Assembly (NCBI RefSeq): GCF_900107815.1 | Contig: NZ_FNRK01000011.1 | Coordinates: 38,254 to 102,253, forward strand | Direction: 5' to 3' | Source of the DNA: Eubacterium aggregans | GTDB taxonomy: Bacteria; Bacillota; Clostridia; Eubacteriales; Eubacteriaceae | Length of the DNA: 64,000 nt | Shown: piece after piece, positions 24,066-31,583 of the stretch | How the letters are laid out: every line of letters begins with the position of its first letter | Numbering within the stretch: position 1 is the stretch's first letter | Notes under the pieces: generated by a model | Databases searched by the model: none | Told to the model about the DNA's origin: nothing | The model's input: only the letters and a program-made list of their open reading frames with translations | Translations under genes and position numbers: made by a program

Positions 24066-24868
24066 CCCAGGATGAACGACGACTTTATTTGATTCAGGCC
24101 TTGCTCAAAGAGCTGCCCCAATATGCGGGTGTTGCCATCCCAGGGGATGAATCCGGCCAACAGCAGCTGCTGCGCAGCCTCTTTAATCTCCGTCCGCCCC
24201 TGCCAACTGACGAAGCTTTCCTAAAGATCCAGGATGCCTATCTCTCCCAACGTGTTCGGGAACGAGGTACGACCGATGCCGCTTCCCTGGTACCCTCCGA
24301 AGTCAATCCCCGAATCTTTCTCTGGCAGGGGGATATCACGACCTTAAAATGCGATGCCATCGTCAATGCGGCCAACAGTGCTTTGTTGGGGTGCTTCCAG
24401 CCCTGCCACTCCTGTATCGATAATATCATCCATACCTTTTCCGGGGTACAGCTGCGTCTCCGATGCCATGAACTGATGGAAGCCCAGGGCCACCCGGAGT
24501 CGACCGGAACCGCCAAGATTACTCCGGGGTATAATCTGCCCTGTCAACAGGTGCTCCATACGGTGGGGCCCATTGTATCCGGTCCACTCCAAAGCTCAGA
24601 CTGTGACTTACTGGCCCAGTGCTACCGCTCCTGTCTGGAATTGGCGGTAGCCCATGGGGTAAAATCCCTGACCTTTTGTTGTATTTCCACGGGAGTTTTT
24701 CATTTTCCACAGGATCAGGCCGCTAGGATTGCCCTGGAAAGCGTATCTACCTTTTTAAAAACAGATCAAACCCTGCAACAAGTCATTTTCAATGTCTTCA
24801 CCGATACCGACTTTAATCTTTATAAACAGCTTCTTACCCATACGCCGCCAACCGTTACCCACCGGTAA
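24062..24868 (+). CDS. Zinc-type macrodomain hydrolase linked to SirTM
   Basis: A 268-residue protein. An N-terminal helical region of about 80 residues precedes the macrodomain, which has RIFLWQGDITTLKCDAIVNAANS, the ADP-ribose-binding GVFHFP loop and VFTDTDF. Between them, LLGCFQPCHSCIDNIIH supplies the Cys/His set that binds zinc in SirTM-linked macrodomains. It should remove ADP-ribose from the protein modified by the sirtuin upstream. The start overlaps the sirtuin stop as ATGA. It is the end of this operon; no terminator is found close by. Confidence 0.88.
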   Translation: MTQDERRLYLIQALLKELPQYAGVAIPGDESGQQQLLRSLFNLRPPLPTDEAFLKIQDAYLSQRVRERGTTDAASLVPSEVNPRIFLWQGDITTLKCDAIVNAANSALLGCFQPCHSCIDNIIHTFSGVQLRLRCHELMEAQGHPESTGTAKITPGYNLPCQQVLHTVGPIVSGPLQSSDCDLLAQCYRSCLELAVAHGVKSLTFCCISTGVFHFPQDQAARIALESVSTFLKTDQTLQQVIFNVFTDTDFNLYKQLLTHTPPTVTHR

Positions 24869-24887
24869 CCACCCCACAATATTGTGC

Positions 24888-24989
24888 GTACTTCCTAAGG
24901 GCTTGGCCCTCTGCCTGTGGCAGTGCCTGCACTGCGGCAGCTGTGCCGAGTACTGTCCAATGGGGGCGGTGGAGAGGCTAAGGCATTGA
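24888..24989 (+). pseudogene. Possible ferredoxin-type C-terminal fragment
   Basis: One frame reads LWQCLHCGSCAEYCPMGAVERLRH before a stop, a clear CxxCxxCxxxCP [4Fe-4S] pattern with the usual MGAV that follows it. There is no credible start or N-terminal domain, and the frame runs into the macrodomain gene out of phase. It may be the remnant of a deleted ferredoxin-type gene, or chance. It lies in a 481-base stretch (24869-25349) with no intact gene; the rest of that stretch holds a candidate small RNA and the next gene's promoter. Confidence 0.35.
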
Positions 24990-25015
24990 CCGCCCGCTCC
25001 CCGTCATAATATAAT
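24986..25015 (+). promoter_or_regulatory. Promoter for a candidate small RNA
   Basis: TTGACC (24986-24991), 18-base spacer, perfect TATAAT (25010-25015). It points into a non-coding stretch that ends in a terminator at 25133-25179. Confidence 0.6.
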
Positions 25016-25021
25016 CCCCCC

Positions 25022-25179
25022 GGGATTTCATCGGAAAATCGGATGTGTCAAAATGCTCCTGTTTTTCGCATGCAATTTTATCGTCTTTAAGGGCCATGGG
25101 CAATGCTTTGTCCGCGGCCTTTTTGTTCCATCAGATAGAAGGCCAATGTACTGCTACATTGTGCCCTCTATCTTTTTTT
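25022..25179 (+). ncRNA. Candidate small RNA of about 155 nt
   Basis: The segment lies between a good promoter and an intrinsic terminator. The terminator stem pairs AGATAGA...AATGTA (25133-25150) with TACATT...TCTATCT (25155-25173) and ends in seven T. The 83-residue reading frame across it (25045-25296) runs through the terminator and has no convincing RBS, so coding is unlikely. It matches no RNA family that I can recognise. An alternative is a leader RNA for the TetR gene at 25350, but that gene has its own promoter. Confidence 0.45.
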
Positions 25180-25292
25180 GCGTCGGGGTACACTTTCGAA
25201 AAAATCACAACCATGAGCTTACTTGAACCCGATGCGATATTATATACCCTAAGCCCTCATGGCATTTCTCGGGATGGGCTCAGCCCATTCCT

Positions 25293-25333
25293 TTGACTTT
25301 TTAAGGTTTTTATATTAAAATGAACACAGTTCA
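25293..25333 (+). promoter_or_regulatory. Promoter and TGAACACAGTTCA operator of the TetR-membrane operon
   Basis: TTGACT (25293-25298), 17-base spacer, TAAAAT (25316-25321). A perfect palindrome TGAAC-ACA-GTTCA (25321-25333) overlaps the -10 and the probable transcription start, so binding there would repress. It is 16 bases from the TetR start codon, suggesting autoregulation. Confidence 0.75.
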
Positions 25334-25349
25334 CAAAGGGAGGTGACCA

Positions 25350-25901
25350 ATGGCAAAGGAGACCCATACTAAAATTTTAACCATTTGTAAGGCGATTACG
25401 TCTGCCGATGGCCTGGCGGCCATCGAGATACGCCGGGTGGCTTCGGAATGTGGCATCGCCGTGGGAACGGTGTACCGCTACTTTCCCTCCAAGACGGCTT
25501 TACTCATGGCCACGGTGGAATCCATTTGGGGGGACATCGGAGAGGACGTGCTGAGCTGCACCCAACAGCAAAACAGCTTTATCGCCGCCGTCGAATGCCT
25601 GTACACCATCATTAAAAAGAGCAGTGAACGCTATCCGGGTTTTTATACCGGGCATTCCCAGGTCATCCTGCCCAAACAGCGCACCGAGGGCCGTCAGGCC
25701 ATGGCCGTCTGTTTCCAACTGATGAAGGCGGACTTATCCCAAAGCCTTAAAAATGACAGGACCATCGATCCTAGTATCTTTAACGCGGCGTTTGCTCCGG
25801 ATGATTTAGTGGATTTTACCTTTAACCACATCCTATCAGCCCTTACCACAGGGAGCGACTGCCGCTTCCTGTGTGAATTGCTGCGTCGATCCCTGCACTG
25901 A
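25350..25901 (+). CDS. TetR-family regulator
   Basis: A 183-residue repressor-type protein. The HTH is IRRVASECGIAVGTVYRYFPSKTALL. The C-terminal half is a divergent ligand-binding domain. A strong GGGAGGTG RBS lies before ATG 25350. It heads a three-gene operon with two membrane proteins and probably represses it through the adjacent TGAAC/GTTCA palindrome. The inducer is unknown. Confidence 0.9.
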   Translation: MAKETHTKILTICKAITSADGLAAIEIRRVASECGIAVGTVYRYFPSKTALLMATVESIWGDIGEDVLSCTQQQNSFIAAVECLYTIIKKSSERYPGFYTGHSQVILPKQRTEGRQAMAVCFQLMKADLSQSLKNDRTIDPSIFNAAFAPDDLVDFTFNHILSALTTGSDCRFLCELLRRSLH

Positions 25902-25925
25902 CGGCGCAGCCCTTAGGAGGTATTT

Positions 25926-26372
25926 ATGACCAATTCTTTCAAAGTACACAAACACACCCTTTTGCTCCTCGGCGGCATTGTCTGGGGGTTCGCCGGCTTT
26001 AATATCCTGCGCATCGGCCTGTTGGTCTATGACCCTTACGTCAGCATCATCAATATCCTGCTGTCCATTCTGGTCTACGCCGCCTTCCAGTTCATGGTCT
26101 TCGGTAAGATGGTGCGCAAGCATACCGCCCGTATCACCCAGTACGAGGAGGACCAGCAGTTTTTTATGAAATTTTTTGATATCAAGGCCTTCTGCATTAT
26201 GGCCTTTATGATTATCTTCGGGGTGAGCCTGCGGTATTCCGGCTGGGTCCCTGAGGTCTTCATTGCTGTCTTTTACACGGGTCTGGGGGCCTCTCTGGCC
26301 ACGGCCGGTGTGCTGTTTATCATCAATTATATTAAGGAATGTCGGGAAGCCCGATATAATGGAGAACTCTAA
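25926..26372 (+). CDS. Four-helix membrane protein of unknown function
   Basis: A 148-residue protein with four predicted transmembrane helices (about residues 10-33, 38-60, 83-100 and 108-135) and a basic, charged loop between helices 2 and 3. The C-terminal tail is charged (IKECREARYNGEL). I recognise no enzyme motif. RBS AGGAGG precedes the ATG. Its last base overlaps the first base of the DUF2871-type gene (TAATG), so both are translated together; TetR control points to a response to a membrane-active or small hydrophobic compound. Confidence 0.75.
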   Translation: MTNSFKVHKHTLLLLGGIVWGFAGFNILRIGLLVYDPYVSIINILLSILVYAAFQFMVFGKMVRKHTARITQYEEDQQFFMKFFDIKAFCIMAFMIIFGVSLRYSGWVPEVFIAVFYTGLGASLATAGVLFIINYIKECREARYNGEL

Positions 26373-26806
26373 TGAAAAAGTATATCAACCTCGCCTTTCT
26401 GTATGCCATGCTGGCCATTGCCGGCGGTGTCTTTTACCGGGAATTCACCAAGTACCTTGCCTTTGATGGCCGGACCACCCTCGGATTCGTCCACGTTCAT
26501 CTCTTTGTCCTGGGGATGGTGGTCTTTCTCATTGTGGGGCTCTTCGCCCTGCTCACCGATGTAGAATCCCAAAAGCACTTTAAAAAATTTATGCTGTTTT
26601 ACAACATCGGCCTGCCCTTCGCCGTCGTCATGCTCATCGCCCGGGGCGTTCCCCAAGTCATGGGGATGACCTTGGCCGCCGGCCCCTCCGCCGCTATTTC
26701 CGGCCTGGCCGGCATTGCCCATATCCTGCTGCTCCTCGGGCTGATCTTCCTGTTCTTATCCCTGCGCAGCGCATCGGCAAAAACCGTTTTGTCAAAGGAT
26801 GCTTGA
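26372..26806 (+). CDS. DUF2871-family membrane protein
   Basis: A 144-residue protein with about four transmembrane segments. LAIAGGVFYREFTKY and TLGFVHVHLFVLGM match the DUF2871 family, whose histidines (HVH) lie in a membrane segment and could bind metal or haem. The function of the family is not known. It overlaps the preceding membrane gene by one base and ends the TetR operon. Confidence 0.8.
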   Translation: MKKYINLAFLYAMLAIAGGVFYREFTKYLAFDGRTTLGFVHVHLFVLGMVVFLIVGLFALLTDVESQKHFKKFMLFYNIGLPFAVVMLIARGVPQVMGMTLAAGPSAAISGLAGIAHILLLLGLIFLFLSLRSASAKTVLSKDA

Positions 26807-26826
26807 TGTAGAACGAAGAGAATTTA

Positions 26827-26854
26827 ATCAAAGGGTCCTTTGATGTGCTATAAT
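26827..26854 (+). promoter_or_regulatory. Extended -10 promoter with 18-bp palindrome
   Basis: TGC-TATAAT (26846-26854) is an extended -10. Just upstream, ATCAAAGG-GT-CCTTTGAT (26827-26844) is an almost perfect palindrome in the -35 region, so a repressor or activator site is likely. Confidence 0.55.
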
Positions 26855-26883
26855 TAAATAAATTTCTGACTTGGAGGAAAATC

Positions 26884-27480
26884 ATGTCCCTGCTTTACAT
26901 CGATGCCTGCATCCGAGGCGATGCCTCCCGCACAAAGCGACTGGCCACAACCTTTTTAGACACGTATTTCAAAACCCATCCCGAGGATACCTTAATAACC
27001 CGGGAAATTGCCCAGCATCCCATCCCACCCCTGAACGCCAAGGACTACACCAAACGCGAAGCTCTGATGGCCGCAGGGAAGCTGGATGCCCCAGTCTTTT
27101 CCCCTGCCTGGGAATTTGCCGAGGCTGAGCATATTGTCATCGCAGCCCCCTTTTGGGATCTCAGCTTTCCCGCCGTGGTGAAGGCTTATCTGGAACAGGT
27201 TTCTGTAGCTGGGATTGCCTTTAACTACACTGAAACCGGCAGCATCGGGCTCTGCGCGGCAAAGGATCTCACCTTGATTACCACCCGGGGCGGCATCACC
27301 ACTGGGGATCTGGCTTTTCTGGAGCAGGGGGCCCGCTATTTGGAAGCCCTTAGTCAAATCTACGGTATTCCCCGTTTCCAGTGCATTGCGGCAGAGGGGT
27401 TGGATATTGAAGGATTGGATGTTCCCGAAATAATGGCCCAGGCAGAACATCAGGCAAAGGAAGCTGCATCGGCGTTATAG
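26884..27480 (+). CDS. FMN-dependent NAD(P)H oxidoreductase (AzoR/MdaB-like)
   Basis: A 198-residue flavodoxin-fold protein. It begins with LLYIDACIRGDASRTKRLATTFLDTYF and contains ADGENWDLSFPAVVKAYLEQV-like FMN contacts (PFWDLSFPAVVKAYLEQ) and TTRGGITTG. The family reduces quinones and azo compounds with NAD(P)H. RBS GGAGG precedes the ATG. It has its own extended -10 promoter with a palindrome and probably stands alone; asparaginase starts 39 bases downstream. Confidence 0.82.
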   Translation: MSLLYIDACIRGDASRTKRLATTFLDTYFKTHPEDTLITREIAQHPIPPLNAKDYTKREALMAAGKLDAPVFSPAWEFAEAEHIVIAAPFWDLSFPAVVKAYLEQVSVAGIAFNYTETGSIGLCAAKDLTLITTRGGITTGDLAFLEQGARYLEALSQIYGIPRFQCIAAEGLDIEGLDVPEIMAQAEHQAKEAASAL

Positions 27481-27519
27481 CCACGGGGTTAATCCCGATA
27501 TTTGATAATGGAGGCATCA

Positions 27520-28497
27520 ATGACAAAAAAACGCATCACAATTTTAGCCACTGGCGGTACCATCGCCGGAACGGCACCATCCGCTACCCAGACCAGCGGC
27601 TACACCGCTGCCGATTTAGGGGTGGAGGCCCTGGTAGATGCCATTCCTGAGCTTCGGGAACTGGCCTGTATCCATATGGAGCAGATCCTGCAAATCCCCA
27701 GCCAGTCCATGGACCCCGCCCGCTGGCTTGTTTTGGTTCACCGAATTAATGCCCTGCTGGCTAAACCGGATGTTGACGGCATCGTCATCACCCACGGTAC
27801 CGATACTCTGGAGGAAACCGCCTATTTTCTAAACCTCACCGTAAAGAGCAACAAACCAGTGGTCATTACCGGAGCCATGCGCCCCGCCACGGCGCTCTCC
27901 GCTGACGGTCCCATGAATCTCTACCAGGCCGTCCAGGTGGCTGCTGATCCCCAGGCCGCTGGAAAGGGTGTGCTCATCGTCCTGAACGACACCATCCACG
28001 GTGCCCGGAATGTCACTAAGGCCTCTACCCACCACATCGAAGCTTTCGAAGGTGGGGAACTCGGGATTTTTGTGGGGGGACGGATTCAGTTCAACTGTGC
28101 CTCCCTCAAGCGCCATACCCTCCTCAGCCGTTTTGATGTCGAGGGGCTCACCAGCCTGCCCACCGTGTCCATCCTCTACGAAGCCGCAGGACTGGGGGAT
28201 ACCCTCTGGAACTGTGCTCAGACTTCCTCCCAGGGTATTGTCATCGCCGGTATGGGTAACGGCAGCCTGGGGGAAGGTTTGACCCGAAAGGTTGCGGCCG
28301 GGGTGAATATCCCCGTGGTGCGCTCCTCCCGGGTGGGCTCTGGTGCCGTCATCCCCGGTGGTGAGTTTGATGACGACCGCACCCACACCATTCCCGGCAA
28401 CGACCTCAATCCCCAGAAGGCTCGGGTCCTTTTAATGCTGGCCCTCACCCAAAGTACAGATCCTGGAGTCATTCGGAAGTGGTTTGAAGAGTATTAA
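27520..28497 (+). CDS. ansA: Cytoplasmic L-asparaginase
   Basis: A 325-residue asparaginase that hydrolyses asparagine to aspartate and ammonia. The catalytic Thr loop ILATGGTIAGT is at the N-terminus and the second motif ITHGTDTLEETAYFL near residue 87, with GAMRPATALSADGP following. No signal peptide is present, so it acts in the cytoplasm. The start at ATG 27520 has GGAGG five bases upstream; the frame opens six codons earlier without an RBS. A 551-base gene-free region follows. Confidence 0.93.
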   Translation: MTKKRITILATGGTIAGTAPSATQTSGYTAADLGVEALVDAIPELRELACIHMEQILQIPSQSMDPARWLVLVHRINALLAKPDVDGIVITHGTDTLEETAYFLNLTVKSNKPVVITGAMRPATALSADGPMNLYQAVQVAADPQAAGKGVLIVLNDTIHGARNVTKASTHHIEAFEGGELGIFVGGRIQFNCASLKRHTLLSRFDVEGLTSLPTVSILYEAAGLGDTLWNCAQTSSQGIVIAGMGNGSLGEGLTRKVAAGVNIPVVRSSRVGSGAVIPGGEFDDDRTHTIPGNDLNPQKARVLLMLALTQSTDPGVIRKWFEEY

Positions 28498-28564
28498 GGA
28501 CATCATCATTAATTTGCATCAAAATTGTAAATTTGCAACCAATGTAATATTTTCAAAATAGCAC

Positions 28565-28593
28565 TTGACTTCTTTTTCATAAGGCTGTATAAT
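28565..28593 (+). promoter_or_regulatory. Promoter P1 of the MATE leader region
   Basis: TTGACT (28565-28570), 17-base spacer, perfect TATAAT (28588-28593). It starts a transcript that runs about 190 nt to a terminator at 28753-28788, well before the MATE gene. Confidence 0.8.
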
Positions 28594-28686
28594 AAATTTG
28601 TATCAGCCGAAGGAAAGCCTTTGGGGGAAGGGAGCGATTCTTGTGTTATTCTATAGCTATATCGCTGCAGAGTTAGCCGCTAAGAG

Positions 28687-28729
28687 CATGTCTAAATAAT
28701 TTGACTTGACATGTCTAAAAATAATTTGA
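28687..28729 (+). repeat. Direct repeat CATGTCTAAA(AA)TAATTTGA in the leader
   Basis: An 18-base copy (28687-28704) and a 20-base copy (28710-28729) differ by a two-base insertion. The second copy forms the spacer of promoter P2, so this could be a regulator site or the result of a small duplication. Confidence 0.6.
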
Positions 28730-28735
28730 TAAAAT
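28706..28735 (+). promoter_or_regulatory. Promoter P2 within the MATE leader
   Basis: TTGACA (28706-28711), 18-base spacer, TAAAAT (28730-28735). The bases after it (GTATCACCGA) resemble those after P1 (GTATCAGCCGA), as if promoter plus initial transcribed sequence were duplicated. Transcripts from P2 would be only about 50 nt if they stop at the next terminator. Confidence 0.55.
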
Positions 28736-28752
28736 AGTATCACCGAGTTGCG

Positions 28753-28788
28753 AAAGCGTAAGTCCAGGAATGGACTTGCGCTTTTTTT
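28753..28788 (+). terminator. Intrinsic terminator inside the MATE leader
   Basis: AAAGCGTAAGTCCA (28753-28766) pairs with TGGACTTGCGCTTT (28771-28784), with one T-G wobble, and seven T follow. It would cut transcripts from P1 and P2 before the MATE gene unless read-through is allowed. Confidence 0.85.
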
Positions 28789-29048
28789 GCGCGTTAGCTA
28801 ACAGAAGTATAAAAATACAAACAGCAGAGTCTGTTGAAAGCTTGCTTTCATAAAGACTTTGATGATTGTATTTTTACACGGCGCAGCTGCAAGGTGCGAC
28901 GAAAAGGAGCACCGCCTGAAGTCCAAGTTCCAACTTGGACTGGAGAAATCAGCAAAGGTGATTTATACCGAAACGTATTGCACGTTAGCGAAGCGGAACG
29001 AGTTTACTTCACAACGGGTTATACTTAAAAAGAATTTAGGAGGATATT

Positions 29049-30404
29049 ATGAAACCCCAAAACGCAATGGATCGCATGCGCACCATGCCGGTCCCCCAAC
29101 TTATGCTGGCTATGGGCATTCCCATGATTCTGTCCATGGCTTTTCAGGCCCTGTACAACATTGTGGATAGTGCCTTTGTTTCCAACATGGCTTCAGGGGG
29201 TGAGGCAGGGCTCAATGCCCTTACTTTGGCCTTTCCGGTACAGATGCTTATGGTCGCGGTGGCCATTGGCACCGGGGTAGGGACCAACGCCCTGTTAGCC
29301 CGCAGTCTGGGAGCTGGAAATCTTAAAAAAGCCAGTCGTATCACAGGGAATGCCATTTTTCTAGGGCTGATTATCACCGGCCTGTGCATGCTCTTTGGCC
29401 ACTTCGGGGTCCCAACTTATATTGCTACTCAAACGGCCAATCCCCAGATTTCTGAAATGGCGGTATCCTACCTGCAAATTTGCTGTGTGGTTTCCTTTGG
29501 CATCGTCTTTTTCGGAATTTTTGAAAAATTACTACAAGCCACGGGGCGCTCTACCTATTCCACCATCGCCCAAATTACGGGTGCCGTGGTCAATATTATC
29601 CTTGATCCCATTATGATCTACGGGCTATTTGGCATCCCCGCTACAGGAATCATCGGTGCCGCCTGGGCGACGGTTATTGGCCAAATCGCCTCTTTCCTGC
29701 TGGCCCTGCTTTTTCACTTGAAACACAACAAAGAATTAAAAAACAATCTCCAGGACCTCCGTCCGGATTGGCATATTCTCAGACAAATTTACGCTATCGG
29801 TCTGCCAGCCATTATCTCCCAGGCCCTCATGTCGGTTATGACCTACGCCCTCAATATTATTTTTGTGGGAATTAGTGAATCCGTTGTCACCGCCTATGGT
29901 CTCTATTATAAAATCCAGCAATTCATCCTCTTTGCTGCCTTTGGTCTTCGGGATGCCATAACTCCCATTATTTCCTTCAGCCATGGGATGCATAATACCA
30001 CCCGGGTACGGGAGGGTATTAAATACGGGATGCTTTATACCCTGGCTATTATGGTTTTGGGGCTCACGATTCTTGAAATTAGCGCCGTCCCTTTGTCCCA
30101 GGTATTCGGTTTATCTGGAGAAACCCAGGATCTTTGTATCCAGGCCATTCACATCGTCTCCATCAGCTTCCTCTTTGCCGGGCCTAATATCGCCTTCCAG
30201 GGCGTTTTTCAAGCCCTTGATAGTGGGCTGGACTCCCTTATCATTTCGGTTTGCCGCCAATTCCTCTTTGTCATTCCCCTGGCTTGGATTTTCACACACA
30301 TTGTCATTGCAAATCCCCAAGCAGTTCAACTCATTTGGACTGTTTTCCCCATTGCCGAGTTTATTACCCTGGGTATTGCCTGTATCCTCTTGAAACGGAA
30401 ATAA
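29049..30404 (+). CDS. MATE-family multidrug/toxin extrusion transporter
   Basis: A 451-residue membrane protein with 12 predicted helices in two related halves. It starts with PVPQLMLAMGIPMILSMAFQALYNIVDSAFVSN, the standard entry of DinF/NorM-like MATE proteins. They export cationic compounds in exchange for Na+ or H+. RBS AGGAGG lies 6 bases before ATG 29049. It is preceded by a 450-base structured leader with an internal terminator, so expression probably responds to a ligand or protein through that RNA. A strong terminator follows. Confidence 0.93.
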   Translation: MKPQNAMDRMRTMPVPQLMLAMGIPMILSMAFQALYNIVDSAFVSNMASGGEAGLNALTLAFPVQMLMVAVAIGTGVGTNALLARSLGAGNLKKASRITGNAIFLGLIITGLCMLFGHFGVPTYIATQTANPQISEMAVSYLQICCVVSFGIVFFGIFEKLLQATGRSTYSTIAQITGAVVNIILDPIMIYGLFGIPATGIIGAAWATVIGQIASFLLALLFHLKHNKELKNNLQDLRPDWHILRQIYAIGLPAIISQALMSVMTYALNIIFVGISESVVTAYGLYYKIQQFILFAAFGLRDAITPIISFSHGMHNTTRVREGIKYGMLYTLAIMVLGLTILEISAVPLSQVFGLSGETQDLCIQAIHIVSISFLFAGPNIAFQGVFQALDSGLDSLIISVCRQFLFVIPLAWIFTHIVIANPQAVQLIWTVFPIAEFITLGIACILLKRK

Positions 30405-30450
30405 AAAGACCCCTCAATGGAGGGCTGGTCCTCCATTGAGGGGTCTTTTT
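30403..30450. terminator. 20-bp perfect-stem bidirectional terminator
   Basis: Arms 30403-30422 and 30431-30450 are fully complementary around an 8-base loop and have A5 and T5 ends. It separates the MATE gene from the convergent zinc-ribbon gene. Confidence 0.92.
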
Positions 30451-30460
30451 ATCTTTATCC

Positions 30461-31099
30461 TTATTCCACCGGTATATTAAAGATGGCCCTCTGTTTTTTC
30501 CCATTGCTGTCATACATTTCGGCATGGACCGTAATAGCCGAGCTCGGGTTGTCCAGCCCCACACAAAGTTGGGCACCGTTACAGGCTGCGCCTACAGGCA
30601 CTGGCTGGGCGTAAGTGGTAATACTTCCGGGATAGGAATTTCCTACTGCCTTCCCGTCATCCAGGACCTGGAGCGCTAAATCTGAAATCATCAGGTCCTG
30701 GATCTCATTGGTGTACCCCAGATTTTCGTAGGTGTAGCTCAGGATGACGACCTGGGCCGGTGTCTTATCAGAGTATGGGTTCCGCTCGTCGGTGGCAGTG
30801 GCCCCATCCATGCGTAGGGTCCACTGGCCGTCCACCGTCCAGCTTTCACCCAGGCCATAGATTTTTTCCGACGATGTATGAGCGGAACTGGTAGCTGCCG
30901 GTTTGCTGGTAGTATCATTTTTTTTACCACTGTTCATCATGCAGCTTCCTAAGACCAGCAGTACCGCCAAACCCAGAGCCACCAATAGAATCATCTTTTT
31001 TGCGCCACCTTGTTGTTCGCGATGGCATACAGGGCAGACCCGGGCATTACCGTCCATCTCACTGTGGCAGTAACGGCATTTCTTCGTTTGATTGTCCAT
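30461..31099 (-). CDS. Zinc-ribbon membrane-anchored protein with DUF5067-like domain
   Basis: A 212-residue protein. Residues 8-28 form a zinc ribbon (CRYCHSEMDGNARVCPVCH). One transmembrane helix (about 38-58) ends in a GSCMMN sequence, followed by a Ser/Thr-rich linker and an extracellular beta-rich domain of about 130 residues resembling DUF5067 lipoproteins (VILSYTYENLGYTNE, AEMYDSNGK). The zinc ribbon stays in the cytoplasm and the beta domain is outside. The start at 31099 follows AAGGAGGG. Function is unknown; it is paired with the small membrane gene upstream. Confidence 0.75.
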   Translation of the reverse strand: MDNQTKKCRYCHSEMDGNARVCPVCHREQQGGAKKMILLVALGLAVLLVLGSCMMNSGKKNDTTSKPAATSSAHTSSEKIYGLGESWTVDGQWTLRMDGATATDERNPYSDKTPAQVVILSYTYENLGYTNEIQDLMISDLALQVLDDGKAVGNSYPGSITTYAQPVPVGAACNGAQLCVGLDNPSSAITVHAEMYDSNGKKQRAIFNIPVE

Positions 31100-31109
31100 A
31101 AAGCCCTCC

Positions 31110-31460
31110 TTACTGCCGGTCCAGGATGACACTAACCAGGTACACCGCCCCAAAGAGAACGCTAATCCCCGCCCAAATGTAGAGATCACTATAGCTGCCT
31201 GCCATAAGGGCCCCGATTCCAGCGCCCAGGACAAAGAAACTCCCGGCAGTGATCTGCCCACCCCGACCCATGCTGTTTCGCGTGGCGATGCCGACAATAC
31301 CGCCGATCATCAGGCACAGGGCCAGGATGAATCCCGCACTTCCCCCAACCTCTCCATTGCCACTCATCGCATTGGCTGCACCGGCGGCGCAGCTCTGGAA
31401 TAAGATAACCACCGATAATACGATGGCCACGATCCCAATTACTAACTTTGTTGTTTTCAT
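31110..31460 (-). CDS. Small hydrophobic membrane protein
   Basis: A 116-residue protein with about four hydrophobic segments. The first (TKLVIGIVAIVLSVVILFQSCA) resembles a signal anchor, and glycine-rich segments follow. It has no recognisable catalytic motif. It lies 10 bases upstream of the zinc-ribbon gene on the same strand, so the two are one operon. Such pairs of a small membrane protein and a zinc-ribbon/DUF5067 protein are common in Clostridia and of unknown function. Confidence 0.7.
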   Translation of the reverse strand: MKTTKLVIGIVAIVLSVVILFQSCAAGAANAMSGNGEVGGSAGFILALCLMIGGIVGIATRNSMGRGGQITAGSFFVLGAGIGALMAGSYSDLYIWAGISVLFGAVYLVSVILDRQ

Positions 31461-31536
31461 CTGTACCTTAACCTTTCCGTTGATTTACCCCTAGTATATG
31501 CCTCAAATACCCTCTGATGGTATGCGGCGGGCATAC

Positions 31537-31568
31537 AAAAAAACAGCCAGAGACATAAGCTCTGACTG
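31537..31568 (-). terminator. Terminator of the Ser/Thr kinase gene
   Basis: On the minus strand CAGTCAGAG (31560-31568) pairs with CTCTGGCTG (31544-31552), one mismatch, then seven T (31537-31543). Confidence 0.75.
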
Positions 31569-31583
31569 AACTATCTTTCTCGC

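Larger units (their letters stand above)
28594..29048 (+). promoter_or_regulatory. Long structured non-coding leader before the MATE gene
   Basis: The 551-base gap 28498-29048 has no credible gene. The leader holds, in order: CCGAAGG/CCTTTGG and AGCGAT/ATCGCT hairpins, 18-20-base direct repeats, a second promoter, an intrinsic terminator, an 11-bp stem TAAAAATACAA/TTGTATTTTTA (28810-28820/28866-28876) closing a GAAAGC/GCTTTC hairpin, GGTGC/GCACC, and AGTCCAAGTT/AACTTGGACT. The AGTCCA/TGGACT words occur both in the terminator stem and in the last hairpin, so alternative pairing is possible. This looks like a riboswitch-like or attenuated leader, but I cannot match a known aptamer class. Confidence 0.5.

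Noticed and set aside
25045..25296. 83-codon frame downstream of the macrodomain gene
   Set aside because: It runs through a strong intrinsic terminator and has no RBS; a small RNA fits the region better.
28594..28790. 6S RNA or c-di-GMP riboswitch in the MATE leader
   Set aside because: No recognisable large-bubble hairpin of 6S RNA and no GEMM core were found, so no class is claimed.
28885..29040. Lysine-riboswitch-like GGTGCGA start in the MATE leader
   Set aside because: Only the first few bases resemble the L-box; the other conserved blocks are missing and the gene is not lysine-related.
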